DNA of 64,000 nucleotides. It comes from Sphingopyxis sp. Its GTDB lineage: Bacteria; Pseudomonadota; Alphaproteobacteria; Sphingomonadales; Sphingomonadaceae. The translations under genes were made by a program, and so were the position numbers. Positions 44,556 to 54,403 of this stretch are shown here, one piece after another. Within the stretch, counting starts at the first letter, position 1; every line of letters begins with the position of its first letter. The DNA lies in contig JAEMRT010000006.1 in NCBI GenBank assembly GCA_016463225.1, positions 32,917-96,916 of the forward strand. Direction: 5' to 3'. The notes beneath the pieces are model-generated. The model ran no database searches. It was not told the origin of the DNA and saw nothing but the letters and a program-made list of their open reading frames with translations.

Positions 44556-45176
44556 ATGACCGAACAACTGCTTGCTCCGGAGAATGTCGTTTTCAGTTCA
44601 GCACTATTGCTGATGCTGCTGATCGGCGTGGTTCAGGCGATGGGTCTGTCCGCAGACGTCGATACCGATCCCGGGGCCGACGCCGACGCCGGTTTCGCCG
44701 ACGCGCTGCTTGCCTGGGCCGGCATAGGCCGCGTTCCTTTCCTGATGTGGCTAGTGCTCTTCCTTGCGTTCTTCGGTGCGCTTGGGTTGGGGCTTCAACA
44801 ACTGGTGACTGGATTAACCGGCGGGCCGGGCACCAACCTGCTGATGGTTCCGCTCACCGCCGCCGCGGCGCTGCCGCCGACCAGCGCCGCGGCGCGGCTG
44901 GTCGGGCGGATTTTTCCGAGCCTTGAAACCACCGCCATCGAACGTGATGAATTGGTCGGACTCTATGCCGAGATCAGTATCGGGACGGCACGCTCGGGGC
45001 ACCCTGCGAGGGCGCGGGTGACCGATCGGCACGGTCAGTCGCACCAGATAATGGTCGAGCCCGACAGCGCCGATCAGGTATTTCAAGCCGGCGAGAGCGT
45101 CCTGCTGGTAAAACTCGAGGGCGATATATTCAAAGGCTTCACGCGGGGTGATTTCTATTTACCCCGGCTCGACTGA
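44556..45176 (+). CDS. YqiJ-like membrane protein with OB-fold
   Basis: A 206-residue protein with membrane spans near 12-30 (VFSSALLLMLLIGVVQAMGL), 58-85 (FLMWLVLFLAFFGALGLGL) and about 95-115, then a soluble C-terminal OB/NfeD-like domain (about 130-206; DELVGLYAEISIGTARSG, GESVLLVKLEGD). It is followed by a flotillin gene, the standard YqiJ-YqiK pair thought to form membrane microdomains. An acidic Asp/Ala repeat (DVDTDPGADADAGFAD) lies between the first two spans. Confidence 0.85.
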   Translation: MTEQLLAPENVVFSSALLLMLLIGVVQAMGLSADVDTDPGADADAGFADALLAWAGIGRVPFLMWLVLFLAFFGALGLGLQQLVTGLTGGPGTNLLMVPLTAAAALPPTSAAARLVGRIFPSLETTAIERDELVGLYAEISIGTARSGHPARARVTDRHGQSHQIMVEPDSADQVFQAGESVLLVKLEGDIFKGFTRGDFYLPRLD

Positions 45177-45238
45177 GCCTAATATCCGTTCGGGGCCTTC
45201 CAATGTCGGAAGCGCGAATCGACAGCAACGGGTAGTCC

Positions 45239-46954
45239 ATGATTGAAATAGCCATTTACGCGGGCATCGGCCTCGCCACTCTCTTGATTCTGGGACTGAT
45301 CGTCACGCGGCTTTATCATCGCGCGACCAAGGAAATTGCCTTTGTCCGCACGGGTTTTCGCGGCGAGCGCGTGATCATGAACGGCGGCGCGCTGGTGCTG
45401 CCCGTTCTGCATGAAACGATGCCGGTGAATATGAATACGGTTCGGCTCGCGGTCGAGCGCAAAAATGTCGATGCACTGATCACCTTCGACCGGCTGCGGA
45501 TCGACGTGAAGGCCGAATTCTATGTCCGCGTCCGGCCTGATGCGGGATCGATCGCGATGGCGGCGCAGACATTGGGGCTGCGCACGATGAATCCCGAGGC
45601 GCTGAAGGATCTTGTCGAAGGCAAATTCGTCGACGCGCTGCGCTCGGTCGCAGCTGGCATGACGATGAACCAGCTTCACGAACAGCGCTCCGACTTTGTG
45701 CAAAAGGTGCAGCAGGCGAGTTCGAACGACCTGTCGATGAACGGGCTCGAGCTGGAATCGGTGTCGCTGACCGGACTCGACCAGACTTCGATCGAGCATT
45801 TCAATGCCAACAACGCCTTCGACGCCGAGGGTCTCACCAAGCTGACCGAGCAGATCGAGATGCGCAAAAAGGCGCGCAACGACATCGAGCAGGACACCCG
45901 CGTTCAGATCGAGACTAAGAATCTTGAGGCCGACAAGCGCAGCTTCGAAATCAGCCGCGACAATGAATTCGCGCGGCTCGAACAGGAGCGCGAGGTTGAA
46001 ATGCGCCGCGCCGAGCAGGCGTCCGAAGTCGCACGCGAACAGGCGATGCGCGGCCGCGAGGCCGACGAAGCACGGATCACGGCGAAGCAGCAGGTCGATT
46101 CGACCCAGATCGAGGCCGACCGGGCGGTGAAGCAGGCCGAAATCGCGCAGGAACAGGCGATCGAACTAGCGCGTCAAGACCAGCAGATCTTGATCCAGAA
46201 CAAGAGCCGCGAGGAAAGCCAGGCGCGCGGCGAGGCCGACGAAGCTCGTGCCAAGGCGGTCGCCGCCGAGGAACAGGTCATCACCGCACGCGACACTGAG
46301 GTCGCCGAACGATCGAAGCGTATCGAACTGATCGAGGCGTCAAAGCAGGCCGAGCGCGCCGCGATTTCGGTGAAGGTCGAGGCCGAAGCCGAAAAGGAAG
46401 CGGCATCGAACCGCGCCGCGGCGCTGCGCTTCGAAGCCGAGGGCGAAGCAGATGCCGAAAAGCTGCGCGCCGAGGCCGCACGCGTGCGGTTCGAAGTCGA
46501 AGCCGCGGGTCAGCGCGCAATCAACGAGGCCGCAAATATCTTGTCGTCGAACCAGATTTCGCTGCAGACCAAGATGGCGTTGCTGAAAGTCCTTCCCGAA
46601 GTCGTGCGCGAAGCCGCCAAGCCTATGGAGGCGATCGATTCGATCAAGATCATTCAGGTTGACGGAATCAGCCAAAACGGCGGGGGTGGGTCGAACGGCA
46701 CCGGCGGGAATGGCGGGGACGGCGGCAACCTCGCCAGCAATGCTGTGTCAGCGGCGCTCGCCTATCGGGCACAGGCCCCCGTGATCGACAGCCTGATGAA
46801 AGAGCTCGGGTTTGACGGCGGTTCTCTAGACGCTTTAGTGAAAGGGGCCGCCGACGCCGGCTATGGTTCGCCAGCCGAACTGGAAACCTCCCCGCCCGTG
46901 CGCCGCAAGTCGCGCGCGGTGGCTCCAGCAACCGAGGAAAACGACGAGGGCTGA
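45239..46954 (+). CDS. Flotillin family protein (YqiK-like)
   Basis: A 571-residue protein: one N-terminal membrane span (about 5-24), a band-7/SPFH domain (about 35-200), a long Glu/Ala/Arg-rich coiled coil (about 210-430, many A-E-A-E repeats) and a C-terminal region with a Gly/Asn-rich stretch (GGGGSNGTGGNGGDGG, near 480). It pairs with the YqiJ-like protein just upstream and probably organises membrane microdomains under envelope stress. Confidence 0.92.
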   Translation: MIEIAIYAGIGLATLLILGLIVTRLYHRATKEIAFVRTGFRGERVIMNGGALVLPVLHETMPVNMNTVRLAVERKNVDALITFDRLRIDVKAEFYVRVRPDAGSIAMAAQTLGLRTMNPEALKDLVEGKFVDALRSVAAGMTMNQLHEQRSDFVQKVQQASSNDLSMNGLELESVSLTGLDQTSIEHFNANNAFDAEGLTKLTEQIEMRKKARNDIEQDTRVQIETKNLEADKRSFEISRDNEFARLEQEREVEMRRAEQASEVAREQAMRGREADEARITAKQQVDSTQIEADRAVKQAEIAQEQAIELARQDQQILIQNKSREESQARGEADEARAKAVAAEEQVITARDTEVAERSKRIELIEASKQAERAAISVKVEAEAEKEAASNRAAALRFEAEGEADAEKLRAEAARVRFEVEAAGQRAINEAANILSSNQISLQTKMALLKVLPEVVREAAKPMEAIDSIKIIQVDGISQNGGGGSNGTGGNGGDGGNLASNAVSAALAYRAQAPVIDSLMKELGFDGGSLDALVKGAADAGYGSPAELETSPPVRRKSRAVAPATEENDEG

Positions 46955-47319
46955 CGTTCGGCGGTTCGACGCAGCCGAAGTGAAAGCTGAGCCATCGAGC
47001 GCATGCCGCGCTCGATGGGTACTGAATCAGTATATCGAGCGCACCGCAAGTTATAGACTAAATACCGGTCTTTCTAAATTTGCAGGAGTGTAAAAATCGT
47101 TACAGCAGAGTGGAAGAGGATAGCTGACAGGCTGAAATTTTGACCATGGCAATTTGAATGAAAGGTCGTTGTCATGTGAGGGTGACGAACCTCAGCGCAG
47201 CATATGTTCATTGCCGCTTCGAGGCTGAGTGGCAGCTTATGCGTGATTTTGCTTAGAAGCGGGCCGTCTCGAACCGGCCATGTTCAACAGGACAGGGATT
47301 TTTTGACTTTTGCTCGCGG
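46955..47319. other. Intergenic region with one hairpin
   Basis: The gap holds a perfect 10-bp hairpin CCATCGAGCG-N7-CGCTCGATGG at 46992-47018 shortly after the flotillin stop, without a T run. No coding gene is convincing; the 76-residue ORF at 47204 is a frame shadow entering the cyclase. Confidence 0.55.
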
Positions 47320-49341
47320 ATGCAGAATGTTTTGCCCGTGGGGGTTTTCAGGACAACGGCGAGCCGGCTGGACTGGCTTTTGGGTTGGATGGGTCCCTCA
47401 TCCAAAGTGGTGGCGCTTCTCGCCCTGGGGCTAGCGTTGGTTGTCGCGACGCTGAGCTGGAGACTGCCCGGCATTGTCGACGCTGAGCGCGCTCTTTTCG
47501 GACTTCGCTATTCTTTATTCATCGAAAGGGCTCGGCAGGACGATCGCATCGTCCAGATCGCCTATACCGATGAGACCCTTCGCACCACCGGCAAGCGGAG
47601 CCCGCTGGACAGGCAGATCCTCGCCAAGACACTGGCCGCAATCGACGATGCAGGCGCAAAGGCGATCGGCATCGACATATTGATCGATACGCCGCAGGCT
47701 GAAGATGCCGAACTGCAAGCTGCCCTGCACAGGATGAAGACGCCTGTGGTTCTTGCCGGTGTCGAGGTGCCGGAAACTGATCTACTATCTGCAGAGCAGG
47801 CAGCATATGCCAGAAAGTTTGCAGCGTTGGCGGACAACAAGAATGTCCGCCTCGGCAACGCAAAGCTTCAGACGGATACGGACGGTGTATTGAGGCGCTG
47901 GCCTTTGATGAAGCAGGGCGAGATGCCTTTGATGTCGCTCGCGCTTGCGGATGCGGTTGGCAAGTTTCGATCCTATTCAGGCCCTCTCCGGTACCGCGCT
48001 TCCAGTTCAAGCGACCAACCGCTTTTTGCATCTTTTCCGATCGACCTGTTCACCGACGATGTCCTCATGAAAAATGATGAGACGCGTCAGCTGTTCTTCG
48101 AACAGCTGCGAGGCCGGTATGTGCTGATCGGAGCCAATCTCATCGACGTCGATCAATTCGACATGCCATTCGGCGATCCCGGTTCGGATCGTAGCTTTAC
48201 CAGCGGCCTCGACGTTCAGTCGCATATGCTGGCCCAGGTGCTCGACGATTTGCGCTACGATCCGGTCCCGGCCTGGGTCCCGATCGCGTTTTCCGCCATG
48301 GTCATTCCTCTGGGGCTCGTGACAGGCCTGTTCTACAGGCGCACGACTATCTGGTCTTCGGCGGTAATCGCGGAACTCGCTATGTTGATAGCGGTGCCAT
48401 TCGGCTTCCAGGCCGCCGTTCCCTATCCGACGTACGGGTTTCCCGCTTTCGGCCTGTTGCTCGCCTGGTTTTTTGTTTTTGGCCTGATGCTGGTGTTGAG
48501 GCGGAGCATTGTCTGGGAGCAGGGAAAAGTCGCGCAGCTCGCACTGACGCGTTACCTTCCGCCCGATATCGCACAGGAAATTCTGAACTCGCCGTCCAAG
48601 GATTATCTTTCCGGCGACAGGCGAATGATTTTTACGCTGTTCACCGATCTCGAGGGCTTCACGTCGCTGTGCCAGCGGCTCGATCCTGCGATCGTTGCCG
48701 CACTGCTGAACGACTATCTCGAGCGGTTGTCGCGGGTCGTCATCGACGCCGGCGGGACGATCGACAAATATGTTGGAGATGCCCTGGTCGCCATTTGGGG
48801 TGCGCCCCTGTCCAAGGAGGATGATGGGATGCGCGCTTATCAGGCGGCGCTCAAACTCTATGCCGAAGGGGAGGCGTTCCGCGCCGACGACCGTTGGTCG
48901 GCCCATGATATCGGCCGGACGCGGGTGGGTCTGCACTATGGCGAAGCGATCGTAGGAAATTTTGGCGGCAAGGATCGCGTTCATTACACGGCACTCGGCG
49001 ATACCATCAACGTGGCTGCCCGGCTCGAGGGAGCCAACAAGGAGCTTGCGACCAAGATACTCGTCAGTGGCGATGTCGTCAAGCGGGTCGACGGGGTTCA
49101 ATGTCGGCCAATGGGATCGATCGTGTTGCGCGGCCGCGACGCGCCGATCATCGTGTTTGAACCGGCCGAGCATATGACGGGAGAAGAGCTACAGTCCTTT
49201 TCGGATCTCTACCGGCGTTCGCTCGCTGGAGATCCGGCGGCGTGGGCCGAGATGCAGGCGCTGTCCGCCAGGAACAGCGACGACGCTGCGCTCGCCTTGT
49301 TCGTAAAGCGAATGGCGGCGGAGACACGTTTCTCGCTTTGA
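47320..49341 (+). CDS. CHASE2-containing class III adenylate cyclase
   Basis: A 673-residue membrane sensor. A first span near 28-48 leads to an extracellular CHASE2 domain (about 50-320), three further spans follow near 325-415, then a cyclase catalytic domain (about 445-620). Metal aspartates appear in FTDLEGFTSLC and KYVGDALVAIWG, and ALGDTINVAARLEG carries the transition-state Asn/Arg. The signature looks complete, so it should make cAMP (or cGMP) in response to an external cue. Confidence 0.92.
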   Translation: MQNVLPVGVFRTTASRLDWLLGWMGPSSKVVALLALGLALVVATLSWRLPGIVDAERALFGLRYSLFIERARQDDRIVQIAYTDETLRTTGKRSPLDRQILAKTLAAIDDAGAKAIGIDILIDTPQAEDAELQAALHRMKTPVVLAGVEVPETDLLSAEQAAYARKFAALADNKNVRLGNAKLQTDTDGVLRRWPLMKQGEMPLMSLALADAVGKFRSYSGPLRYRASSSSDQPLFASFPIDLFTDDVLMKNDETRQLFFEQLRGRYVLIGANLIDVDQFDMPFGDPGSDRSFTSGLDVQSHMLAQVLDDLRYDPVPAWVPIAFSAMVIPLGLVTGLFYRRTTIWSSAVIAELAMLIAVPFGFQAAVPYPTYGFPAFGLLLAWFFVFGLMLVLRRSIVWEQGKVAQLALTRYLPPDIAQEILNSPSKDYLSGDRRMIFTLFTDLEGFTSLCQRLDPAIVAALLNDYLERLSRVVIDAGGTIDKYVGDALVAIWGAPLSKEDDGMRAYQAALKLYAEGEAFRADDRWSAHDIGRTRVGLHYGEAIVGNFGGKDRVHYTALGDTINVAARLEGANKELATKILVSGDVVKRVDGVQCRPMGSIVLRGRDAPIIVFEPAEHMTGEELQSFSDLYRRSLAGDPAAWAEMQALSARNSDDAALALFVKRMAAETRFSL

Positions 49342-49484
49342 ACTTCGCGGTTGTCAGCCAGCACCAAAAGAATTGCAGCGGATCAGAGCGGTTAGGCAGC
49401 CCGTCAACGACGGCTTCTCAGGAATTGCTCCCAAGAGCGGACGGTCGGCAACCGGCCATAGCCGCGCATTGAGCGTATTTGCCG

Positions 49485-49994
49485 CTATGCCGCGCCAGCG
49501 CGTCGCGGTAGCTTCCAGTCCGGCCTCACAAAATGGCAAGTATACCCGTCCGGAAGGCGTTCGAGATAATCTTGATGCTCGGGTTCGGCTTCCCAGAAAT
49601 CGCTCGCCGGAGCGACTTCGGTTACGACCTTGCCGGGCCAGAGGCCCGAGGCTTCGACATCGGCAATCGTGTCCTCTGCCACCGCCTTCTGCTCGTCGCT
49701 CGTGTAGAAGATCGCCGAGCGATAGCTGTCACCGATGTCGTTGCCCTGGCGGTTCTTCGTCGTAGGATCGTGGATCTGGAAGAAAAACTCGAGCAGGGCG
49801 CGGAAGCTGGTGAACGTAGGATCGAAGATAATCTCGATCGCTTCGGCGTGGCCCGCGTGATTGCGATAGGTGGCATTGGCGACGTCGCCGCCTGAGTAGC
49901 CGACGCGGGTCGAGATTACGCCGGGCTGCCGGCGCACGAGATCCTGCACGCCCCAGAAGCAGCCGCCGGCGAGAATTGCGCGTTCGGTGCTCAT
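49485..49994 (-). CDS. msrA: Peptide-methionine (S)-S-oxide reductase
   Basis: A 169-residue repair enzyme with the catalytic Cys in [11 protein letters not shown] at the N-terminus. [22 protein letters not shown] and [13 protein letters not shown] are standard MsrA blocks. Its ATG overlaps the msrB stop by four bases. It reduces S-methionine sulfoxide in oxidised proteins. Confidence 0.95.
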   Translation of the reverse strand: MSTERAILAGGCFWGVQDLVRRQPGVISTRVGYSGGDVANATYRNHAGHAEAIEIIFDPTFTSFRALLEFFFQIHDPTTKNRQGNDIGDSYRSAIFYTSDEQKAVAEDTIADVEASGLWPGKVVTEVAPASDFWEAEPEHQDYLERLPDGYTCHFVRPDWKLPRRAGAA

Positions 49995-50440
49995 GCCACA
50001 TCCTCCACCTGGCCAAGATAGGCGCCGTAGCCCTCGGCTTCCATGTCGTCGCGATGGACGAAGCGGAGCGACGCCGAATTGATGCAGTAGCGCAGGCCGC
50101 CGCGATCCTGCGGCCCGTCGTCGAACACATGCCCGAGATGGCTGTCGCCATGCGCCGAGCGTACCTCGGTCCGGACCATACCCAAGCTCCTGTCGCTCAG
50201 CTCGCTGACATTCGCGAGCTCGATCGGCTTGGTGAAGCTCGGCCAGCCGCAGCCAGACTCATATTTGTCGGAGGACGCGAACAAGGGCTCGCCGGAGACG
50301 ATATCGACGTAGATGCCGGGTTCCTTGTTGCTCAGATATTTGCCCGTACCGGGGCGTTCCGTCCCGCTTTGCTGCGTCACCCGATATTCCTCGGGCGTGA
50401 GGGCGGCGAGCGCCTCCTCCGTTTTGCGGTATTCAGTCAT
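49991..50440 (-). CDS. msrB: Peptide-methionine (R)-S-oxide reductase
   Basis: A 149-residue enzyme with catalytic Cys in [12 protein letters not shown] and the conserved GCGWPSF and [10 protein letters not shown] blocks. The ATG at 50440 has GGAG six bases upstream and is chosen over 50491. The four zinc Cys of some MsrBs are absent. It forms an operon with msrA; together they repair both diastereomers of methionine sulfoxide. Confidence 0.94.
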   Translation of the reverse strand: MTEYRKTEEALAALTPEEYRVTQQSGTERPGTGKYLSNKEPGIYVDIVSGEPLFASSDKYESGCGWPSFTKPIELANVSELSDRSLGMVRTEVRSAHGDSHLGHVFDDGPQDRGGLRYCINSASLRFVHRDDMEAEGYGAYLGQVEDVA

Positions 50441-50528
50441 ATCGATCTCCATTTCGTCTTTCAATATGGTGTCGGCGCCAGCTTTATCCATCCTTGCCTG
50501 GGCGAATGTCCGGCGCGGTAGGCAAGGA

Positions 50529-50554
50529 AACGCGGCGCCTCGCGGCGCCGCGTT
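50529..50554 (-). terminator. Intrinsic terminator of the epoxide hydrolase gene
   Basis: A perfect 11-bp stem AACGCGGCGCC-TCGC-GGCGCCGCGTT ends 17 bases past the stop; on the minus strand it is followed by TCCTT. Confidence 0.6.
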
Positions 50555-50570
50555 CAGGATGGGACTTGGT

Positions 50571-51806
50571 TCAGACCGACCGCAGCGAGCGGAAGCCCTC
50601 GCGGAGGTCGTGGACGAGCAGTTCGGGCTGTTCCCAGGCGGCGAAGTGGCCGCCCTTTTCGGGCTTGTTGTAGTAGATCAGGTTCGGAAAAGCCTGCTCG
50701 GCCCAAGTGCGCGGGATCTGGTAGAGCTCGTCGGGGAACGCGCTCACCGCCACCGGAACCTTGACGCCCTTGGGGCTGAAGAAACCGACCTTGTTTTCGG
50801 CATAGAGGCGGGCGGAGGACACGCCCGTATTGGTCAGCCAGAAGAGCGTCACATTGTCGAGGACGTCGTCGGGCGTCAGGCCTTCCTCCACGCCATCGAA
50901 CGAGCGGGCGATCAGTTCGAGGCTGCGTGCGTCATGATCGATCAGGAAGGTAGCAAGCCCGATCGGCGAGTCCGCGAACGCGGCTCCGGATTGCGGGCGG
51001 GAGGCCATCCAGAACGCGTAGGTAACATTTTTATAGACGAACACGAGCTGGTCATAGACGCTCTTCTCTTCCTTCGAGAGGCCGGCGGGCGCCGGCGCGC
51101 CGCCAAACGCCGCTCCGTCGATTTCTGCCGGGATCGCGCCTGCCATGCTGGTGTGAATTCCCAGCAATTCGGCGGGAGCCTGGACGCCGAGCAGTTCGGT
51201 GATCACCGCGCCCCAGTCGCCGCCCTGAGCCACGAACTTGTCGTAACCGAGGCGCTGCATCAGTGTGGTCCAGGCGCTGGCGATCCGTTCGGGCCCCCAG
51301 CCGCCCGAGGTGGGTTTGCCGGAGAAGCCATAGCCGGGGATCGAGGGGATCACGACGTGGAAGGCGTCTTCGGCTTTGCCGCCGTGGGCCGTGGGGTTGA
51401 CCAGCGGATCGATGATCTTGAGCTGCTCGAGGATTGAACCGGGCCAGCCATGGGTGACGATGACCGGCAACGCATTCTCATGCTTCGAGCGCACATGGAC
51501 GAAATGGATGTCCAGCCCGTCGATCTCGGTTAGGAACTGCGGATAGCTGTTCAGTTTAGTCTCGACTTTCCGCCAGTCGTAATTGTCCCGCCAGTGGGCG
51601 AGAACCTGCTCGATCGTCTTGAGCGGAACGCCTTGGCTGAAGTCGTCGACGGTTTCCTTTTCGGGCAGCCGGGCATTCGCCAGGCGCTGCCGAAGATCAA
51701 CAAGATCGGCTTCGGCGATGTTGACGCGGAAGGGGCGAACGGCGACGCCATCGGTGCCCGGGTTGGCAAGAATTGCCGGCGAATTCTTCGAGATTTCTGA
51801 AATCAT
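50571..51806 (-). CDS. Epoxide hydrolase (EHN + alpha/beta hydrolase)
   Basis: A 411-residue protein. The ATG at 51806 follows AAAAAGGAG and is preferred over 51914. An N-terminal EHN domain (about 20-125) precedes the hydrolase core: oxyanion motif [10 protein letters not shown], nucleophile Asp in [10 protein letters not shown], and the His in [12 protein letters not shown]. This matches microsomal-type epoxide hydrolases that open epoxides to diols. It is divergent from a histidine kinase gene, which may control it. Confidence 0.92.
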   Translation of the reverse strand: MISEISKNSPAILANPGTDGVAVRPFRVNIAEADLVDLRQRLANARLPEKETVDDFSQGVPLKTIEQVLAHWRDNYDWRKVETKLNSYPQFLTEIDGLDIHFVHVRSKHENALPVIVTHGWPGSILEQLKIIDPLVNPTAHGGKAEDAFHVVIPSIPGYGFSGKPTSGGWGPERIASAWTTLMQRLGYDKFVAQGGDWGAVITELLGVQAPAELLGIHTSMAGAIPAEIDGAAFGGAPAPAGLSKEEKSVYDQLVFVYKNVTYAFWMASRPQSGAAFADSPIGLATFLIDHDARSLELIARSFDGVEEGLTPDDVLDNVTLFWLTNTGVSSARLYAENKVGFFSPKGVKVPVAVSAFPDELYQIPRTWAEQAFPNLIYYNKPEKGGHFAAWEQPELLVHDLREGFRSLRSV

Positions 51807-51894
51807 GACACTTCTCCTTTTTTGCGCCTTGGCGCCCATCAGCGACAGTTGCTGACGGGAAGAAGATCGGGCGAAGTGTCGCCGAAATATATGG

Positions 51895-51921
51895 TACCTA
51901 GGGGTGCCGGACACCTACGTA
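51895..51921. promoter_or_regulatory. Imperfect inverted repeat in the epoxide hydrolase/kinase gap
   Basis: TACCTAGGGGT-gccgg-ACACCTACGTA matches its own reverse complement at 9 of 11 arm positions. It lies 89 bases upstream of the epoxide hydrolase, a good place for the LuxR-type regulator encoded downstream. Confidence 0.45.
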
Positions 51922-52049
51922 TACCTTGGACCCTCGCGTTGCAGGCTCCGGATCTAGCTTTATAGACCCGGGCGAAGGGATACCTATGGACCATCGACGC
52001 AGGCCGTCTGAAGGTCGACTATGCCGTTGGAAGCCACAGCGAGGACAGA

Positions 52050-53213
52050 ATGGACATCCAGCAAAGCCGACAATCGGACGAAGCAGATCTGCAGCGCGCC
52101 TATGTCCATCTCGCCGAGGCCCAGCGGCTCAGCCATACCGGTAGCTTCACCTGGGACTTCGACAGGGGCGAGCTTCTCTGGTCCGAGGAATTGTGCCGCA
52201 TTTTCGAATTTGATCCGGCAACGACCGTCACCACCGACCGCGTCGGACAATATGTGCATCCGGACGACCTGCCGGCGTTCGCCGCTGTGCTGGAGGGAGC
52301 CGCCGCGGGCCGCGACATCGATTTTCCGTACCGGATCATTACTGCGAGCGGTGTGCTCAAACATTTGCATGCCGTTGGCCATCGCATCGAGCATGACGCC
52401 GATCGGCCCGTCATCATTGGTGCGGTCCAGGATGTGACCGAGCGGAGGGTCGCCGAGGAAGCGTTGAGCAGGGCGCGCGCCGAGCTAGCGCATGTAGCGC
52501 GCGTTGCTACGTTGAGCGCGTTGACGGCGTCGATCGCGCACGAAGTCAACCAGCCGCTGACATCGCTCGTGACCAATGCCAGTACCTGCCTGCGCATGCT
52601 GGCTGCCGATCCGCCGAACCTCGAGCTCGCGCACACAACCGCGCAGCGTACGATCCGCGATGCCAATCGCGCATCCGACGTCATCGCACGCCTGCGGGCG
52701 ATGTTCGTCCGGAAGGACGGAGCCGTTGAAGCGGTGGACGTAAACGGGGCGGCAGCCGAAGTTCTCGCCCTTTCTTCCAGCGAGCTGCAGCGGACGCAGG
52801 TCGATCTGCGATCGGACTTCGCCAGCGACCTGCCGAACATCCGCGGCGATCGTATCCAGCTTCAGCAGGTCGTTCTGAACCTCGTTCTCAATGCGCGGGA
52901 TGCGATGCTTGCGGTCGATAAGCGGCCCCGGACGCTTAAAGTTTCCACGAAGGTCGACGACACCGGCCAGGTTCTTCTCTCGGTTCGCGACGCGGGGAGT
53001 GGAATAGCGCCCGATCGGCTCGATCGGCTCTTCGACACCTTTTTCACAACCAAGAGCGAAGGCATGGGCGTAGGCCTGTCGATCAGCCGGTCGATCATTC
53101 AGAGCCACGGCGGGCGGCTTTGGGCCGCAAACAATGCCGACGGGCTTGGCGCTACATTCTCTTTCTCGATCCCGCTAGCTGGCGCGGACGGCGAAGGAAC
53201 GCACGATGACTGA
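52050..53213 (+). CDS. Soluble PAS sensor histidine kinase (FixL-like)
   Basis: A 387-residue kinase without membrane segments. The PAS/PAC domain is at about 20-140 (SHTGSFTWDFDRGELLWSEELC), the HisKA domain at about 150-220 with the phospho-His in TASIAHEVNQPLTSL, and the ATPase domain at about 250-380 with N box LNLVLNARDAM and G motifs VRDAGSGIAPDRL, GVGLSIS. It overlaps the next response-regulator gene by eight bases and faces the epoxide hydrolase gene. Confidence 0.93.
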   Translation: MDIQQSRQSDEADLQRAYVHLAEAQRLSHTGSFTWDFDRGELLWSEELCRIFEFDPATTVTTDRVGQYVHPDDLPAFAAVLEGAAAGRDIDFPYRIITASGVLKHLHAVGHRIEHDADRPVIIGAVQDVTERRVAEEALSRARAELAHVARVATLSALTASIAHEVNQPLTSLVTNASTCLRMLAADPPNLELAHTTAQRTIRDANRASDVIARLRAMFVRKDGAVEAVDVNGAAAEVLALSSSELQRTQVDLRSDFASDLPNIRGDRIQLQQVVLNLVLNARDAMLAVDKRPRTLKVSTKVDDTGQVLLSVRDAGSGIAPDRLDRLFDTFFTTKSEGMGVGLSISRSIIQSHGGRLWAANNADGLGATFSFSIPLAGADGEGTHDD

Positions 53214-53589
53214 ACGCAATCTTGTGTCGATCGTCGACGACGACGAATATGTGCGCGAGGCCTTGCCCGACCTGCTGCGCTCGTTCGGCATCGACGCCAA
53301 GCCCTTTTCTTCGGCCGATGAGTTCCTTGCATCGACTTCGCTTGATCGGACGGGTTGCCTCGTGCTCGACGTCAACATGCCCGGAATGACCGGACCTGAG
53401 CTGCAACGCGAACTCACCCGGCGTCGCTGTGCTATTCCAATCGTCTTCATCACCGCCAATGCCGACGAGGATCTAGGTCCGAAGCTGATACGGCGCGGCG
53501 CCAGTGCTTTTTTGAAGAAGCCGTTCAGCGAGGCGGTCCTCATCGGCGCGGTCAATGATGCGCTCGCCTCCGATCGGAATCTGCTATGA
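53206..53589 (+). CDS. Single-domain response regulator
   Basis: A 127-residue receiver domain alone: acidic pair VDDDE, phospho-Asp in VLDVNMPGMTG, Thr/Ser in FITANAD and Lys in FLKKPFSEA. With no output domain, it may act as a phosphate sink or intermediate between the kinase and the FixJ-like regulator, whose gene overlaps it by ATGA. Confidence 0.92.
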   Translation: MTERNLVSIVDDDEYVREALPDLLRSFGIDAKPFSSADEFLASTSLDRTGCLVLDVNMPGMTGPELQRELTRRRCAIPIVFITANADEDLGPKLIRRGASAFLKKPFSEAVLIGAVNDALASDRNLL

Positions 53590-54275
53590 TGCCCACGGAT
53601 GCAGAACGTCAGCCACGGGGGCTTTCTATGGCAAAAAGTTCCGGCCTGCCAGATACGACGCTCACGGTATTCGTCGTCGACGACGACGAATACATCCGTG
53701 AGGCACTCGAAACCGCGATCGAAGTGGCGGGCTGGCGCCCGCGTTCCTTCGCCTCGGCCGAATTGTTTCTCGCATGCCCGCCGGCAAGCGGCGCAAGCTG
53801 TCTCGTTCTCGACGTCAACATGCCGGGCTTGGGCGGGCTCGATCTTCAGAAGGCGATCGCCGATGAACGCGCGGACATGCCGATCATCTTCATCACCGGT
53901 ATTGGCGATATTCCGACCTCAGTGCGCGCGATGAAAGCCGGGGCGGTCGAGTTCCTGACCAAGCCGTTCGAAGAGCCGGTCCTGCTCGATGCCATTCGCG
54001 CGGCGCTTGAGCGGAGCCAGGGGATGGTGGGAGACCGGAGCAGATTGCAGGAGCTTCGCGAACGCTATGCGGTCCTTACTTCCCGGGAACGTGAGGTCAT
54101 GGATGGCGTTGTGTCGGGTCGCATGAACAAGCAGGTGGGCGGGGATCTGGGCATTACGGAAATCACCGTAAAGAAGCACCGCGGAAGGGTGATGGAAAAG
54201 ATGCGCGCCCGGTCCTTGGCGGAGCTTGTCAACATGAGTGCGAACCTTGGGCTTTCTCCCTCGGGTAGGCGATAG
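53586..54275 (+). CDS. FixJ/LuxR-family response regulator
   Basis: A 229-residue regulator (or 215 from the ATG at 53628). The receiver domain has VVDDDEY, phospho-Asp in LVLDVNMPGLGG and Lys in FLTKPFEEP; the LuxR-type HTH at about 160-220 reads LTSREREVMDGVVSGRMNKQ and TVKKHRGRVMEKM. It is the output of the three-gene phosphorelay and a candidate activator of the divergent epoxide hydrolase. Confidence 0.93.
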   Translation: MMPTDAERQPRGLSMAKSSGLPDTTLTVFVVDDDEYIREALETAIEVAGWRPRSFASAELFLACPPASGASCLVLDVNMPGLGGLDLQKAIADERADMPIIFITGIGDIPTSVRAMKAGAVEFLTKPFEEPVLLDAIRAALERSQGMVGDRSRLQELRERYAVLTSREREVMDGVVSGRMNKQVGGDLGITEITVKKHRGRVMEKMRARSLAELVNMSANLGLSPSGRR

Positions 54276-54403
54276 AGACCGCTGCGGACAATCTTTAGAT
54301 GGCCGCGATGGGTCAATTGGTGGTGGGCCCACCTTCAAATGCAATTCCGCTTTGGACGTAGCCCTGGGAAAGACGGAAAATCTGGGATCGGCTAGACGCC
54401 TCA

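Noticed and set aside
54322-54333. Palindrome GGTGGGCCCACC between convergent genes
   Set aside because: It has no loop and no T run, so it is not a terminator, and no nearby promoter suggests an operator.
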